64,000 nt of DNA from an uncultured Bacteroidota bacterium (GTDB lineage Bacteria > Bacteroidota > Bacteroidia > Flavobacteriales > Flavobacteriaceae). Location: the NCBI GenBank assembly GCA_902526165.1, contig CABZKA010000005.1:1-64000 (forward strand). The letters are read 5' to 3'. The notes below the pieces were generated by a model that was given only the letters and a program-made list of their open reading frames with translations, was not told the origin of the DNA and ran no database searches. The position numbers and the translations under genes are program-made. This document shows positions 63,048 to 64,000 of this stretch, one piece after another (positions within the stretch are counted from its first letter, which is position 1; each line of letters begins with the position of its first letter).

Positions 63048-64000
63048 ATTCCACTTAAATCCAAATCTTACCCCAAAATCTCTGTATACACTTTCTGGTG
63101 TTGAATAAAAGCTATTACCGCTTATGGATGAATTTATATGTTCGGCAATTATAAATATTTTTGTTTGTCTAATTTTTGCATTGAAGAAAAAATCAAACAA
63201 GGGAAACCCTCCTATTTTCTTTTGACTCTGTACATGAAAAGCTGATATTATCGGGTTGTACTCATTTGCAAAGAATTTTGAAAATATTTTAAAATTAATG
63301 CCTGTTTGTATTGATAAAGTATTTTTAAAAATCCTTTCTTTAAAATACAAGGTATTCCTGGAAATAAACTGAGGAAGATTTAAAATATTATCATTTTGAT
63401 TGACAACTTGGTACATTATTGAGTTATCAATTGTCCATTTACCGAAATTTAGGGATCTTTTGATACGTAAACTTGAATACTGAATTTTTCTGTCGTAATG
63501 ATTTAAAATAGGTGCCATGATTTGTTGTGAATTTGAATCAACTGAAACATAGAAAAAATCATCAATGATAGAGTGGTTTAAATCAATATCACCAAAAGTT
63601 GAATTTGAAATTTTTAAATCGACTGATTTATTTTCAACAAGTTTCAATGATTGTATCCAATTAATATTTTCATAGTTACTAGTAAAGTTTTCATAAATTA
63701 AACCAGGATGTTTCTGTTTTACAGAAATTGATAGGCTAAATGAATTATTTTCTGAAAATTCTCTTTTAACTTTTGCAATAAAATTATTACCCAATTGATC
63801 ACCCTTTATTTTTTGTTCCAAATCAATCGATAAATCATAATTAAATATTTTTTTAAATGCCTTAACTGAAAATGAGGTAAAGTTTTTTGAAAAAACTTTA
63901 CTATCTATACTATTATCAACTTTAAAATAATTTAAGTTATAATTATTTAACTGTAAAAGTAATCTTTCAAAAAATAAATTATCCTTCAATAAACCAAAGC
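63036..64000 (-). CDS. Putative porin / outer-membrane beta-barrel (C-terminal part, cut by window edge)
   Basis: The frame stays open to the window end; the TTG at 63989 taken by the ORF track is not a convincing start, so the gene is incomplete at its 5' end. The visible ~321 residues alternate hydrophobic and polar positions as in membrane beta strands (FSENNSFSLSISVKQKHPGL; FKNTLSIQTGINFKIFSKFF) and end FGVRFGFKWNLFN, an aromatic-terminated strand expected for Bam insertion. The pattern matches the Bacteroidota putative porin family of roughly 600-700 residues. The substrate is unknown. Confidence 0.75.
   Translation of the reverse strand, partial: FGLLKDNLFFERLLLQLNNYNLNYFKVDNSIDSKVFSKNFTSFSVKAFKKIFNYDLSIDLEQKIKGDQLGNNFIAKVKREFSENNSFSLSISVKQKHPGLIYENFTSNYENINWIQSLKLVENKSVDLKISNSTFGDIDLNHSIIDDFFYVSVDSNSQQIMAPILNHYDRKIQYSSLRIKRSLNFGKWTIDNSIMYQVVNQNDNILNLPQFISRNTLYFKERIFKNTLSIQTGINFKIFSKFFANEYNPIISAFHVQSQKKIGGFPLFDFFFNAKIRQTKIFIIAEHINSSISGNSFYSTPESVYRDFGVRFGFKWNLFN

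Noticed and set aside
1-64000. CRISPR arrays, insertion sequences, restriction or toxin-antitoxin modules
   Set aside because: No regularly spaced repeats, transposase motifs or defence-gene motifs were seen on either strand.

Overview
The window is a strongly AT-rich bacterial chromosome segment that reads as Bacteroidota, most likely a marine Flavobacteriia. The evidence is type IX secretion (T9SS)-style C-terminal sorting domains, a DUF1501/DUF1800 pair, a choice-of-anchor B/LVIVD lipoprotein, a putative porin, TAnnTTTG promoter boxes in place of sigma70 hexamers, almost no Shine-Dalgarno sequences, and an iduronate-2-sulfatase-like enzyme of the kind used on algal polysaccharides. The gene set is mostly housekeeping and very compact. 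No CRISPR array, insertion sequence, prophage or rRNA gene was found.

Layout. 1-8.7 kb (minus strand) is the transcription/translation core: tuf, tRNA-Trp, secE, nusG, rplK-A-J-L, rpoB and the start of rpoC. 8.8-13.2 kb is an accessory block between tuf and the tRNA cluster: an LVIVD lipoprotein, a large secreted protein, a 49-residue secreted peptide precursor missed by the ORF track, and an HprK-like kinase. 13.2-16.8 kb holds the Thr-Tyr-Gly-Thr tRNA cluster, two bacterial-PH membrane proteins, a tyrosine recombinase and rpsU. 16.8-20.1 kb holds an acyl-CoA dehydrogenase, an alanine/sodium symporter, a PspC protein and a rhodanese.

20.1-28.1 kb is a complete tryptophan operon, trpEGDCFB-[sulfatase]-trpA. 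It has a leader peptide with tandem Trp codons and an attenuator hairpin directly in front of trpE. The sulfatase is translationally nested between trpB and trpA. 28-38.8 kb carries yaaA, an RluD-type pseudouridine synthase, a PASTA protein, ddl, coaD, a NUDIX hydrolase, pyrE, birA, rsfS, ftsH, a LUD protein, cdsA and psd. 38.8-48.5 kb carries valS, a DUF1573 protein, murB, an ECF sigma factor with an Nramp-like transporter, lipA, lpxK, a Nif3-like protein and a CT398-type coiled-coil protein whose zinc ribbon has lost all four cysteines. 48.5-54.2 kb is a secreted/envelope block (DUF1501, DUF1800, esterase, DoxX-like protein, CarboxypepD_reg-like protein). 54.3-64 kb has tRNA-Val, folC, nhaD, gltB, gltD and the C-terminal part of a putative porin.

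The most unusual points are the peptide/HprK-like kinase neighbourhood, the sulfatase inside the trp operon, the classical trp attenuator, the cysteine-less zinc ribbon, a recurring promoter geometry that implies leaderless mRNAs, and the fact that every convergent protein-gene pair abuts or overlaps. Functional calls rest on motif recognition by eye; no database search was run.
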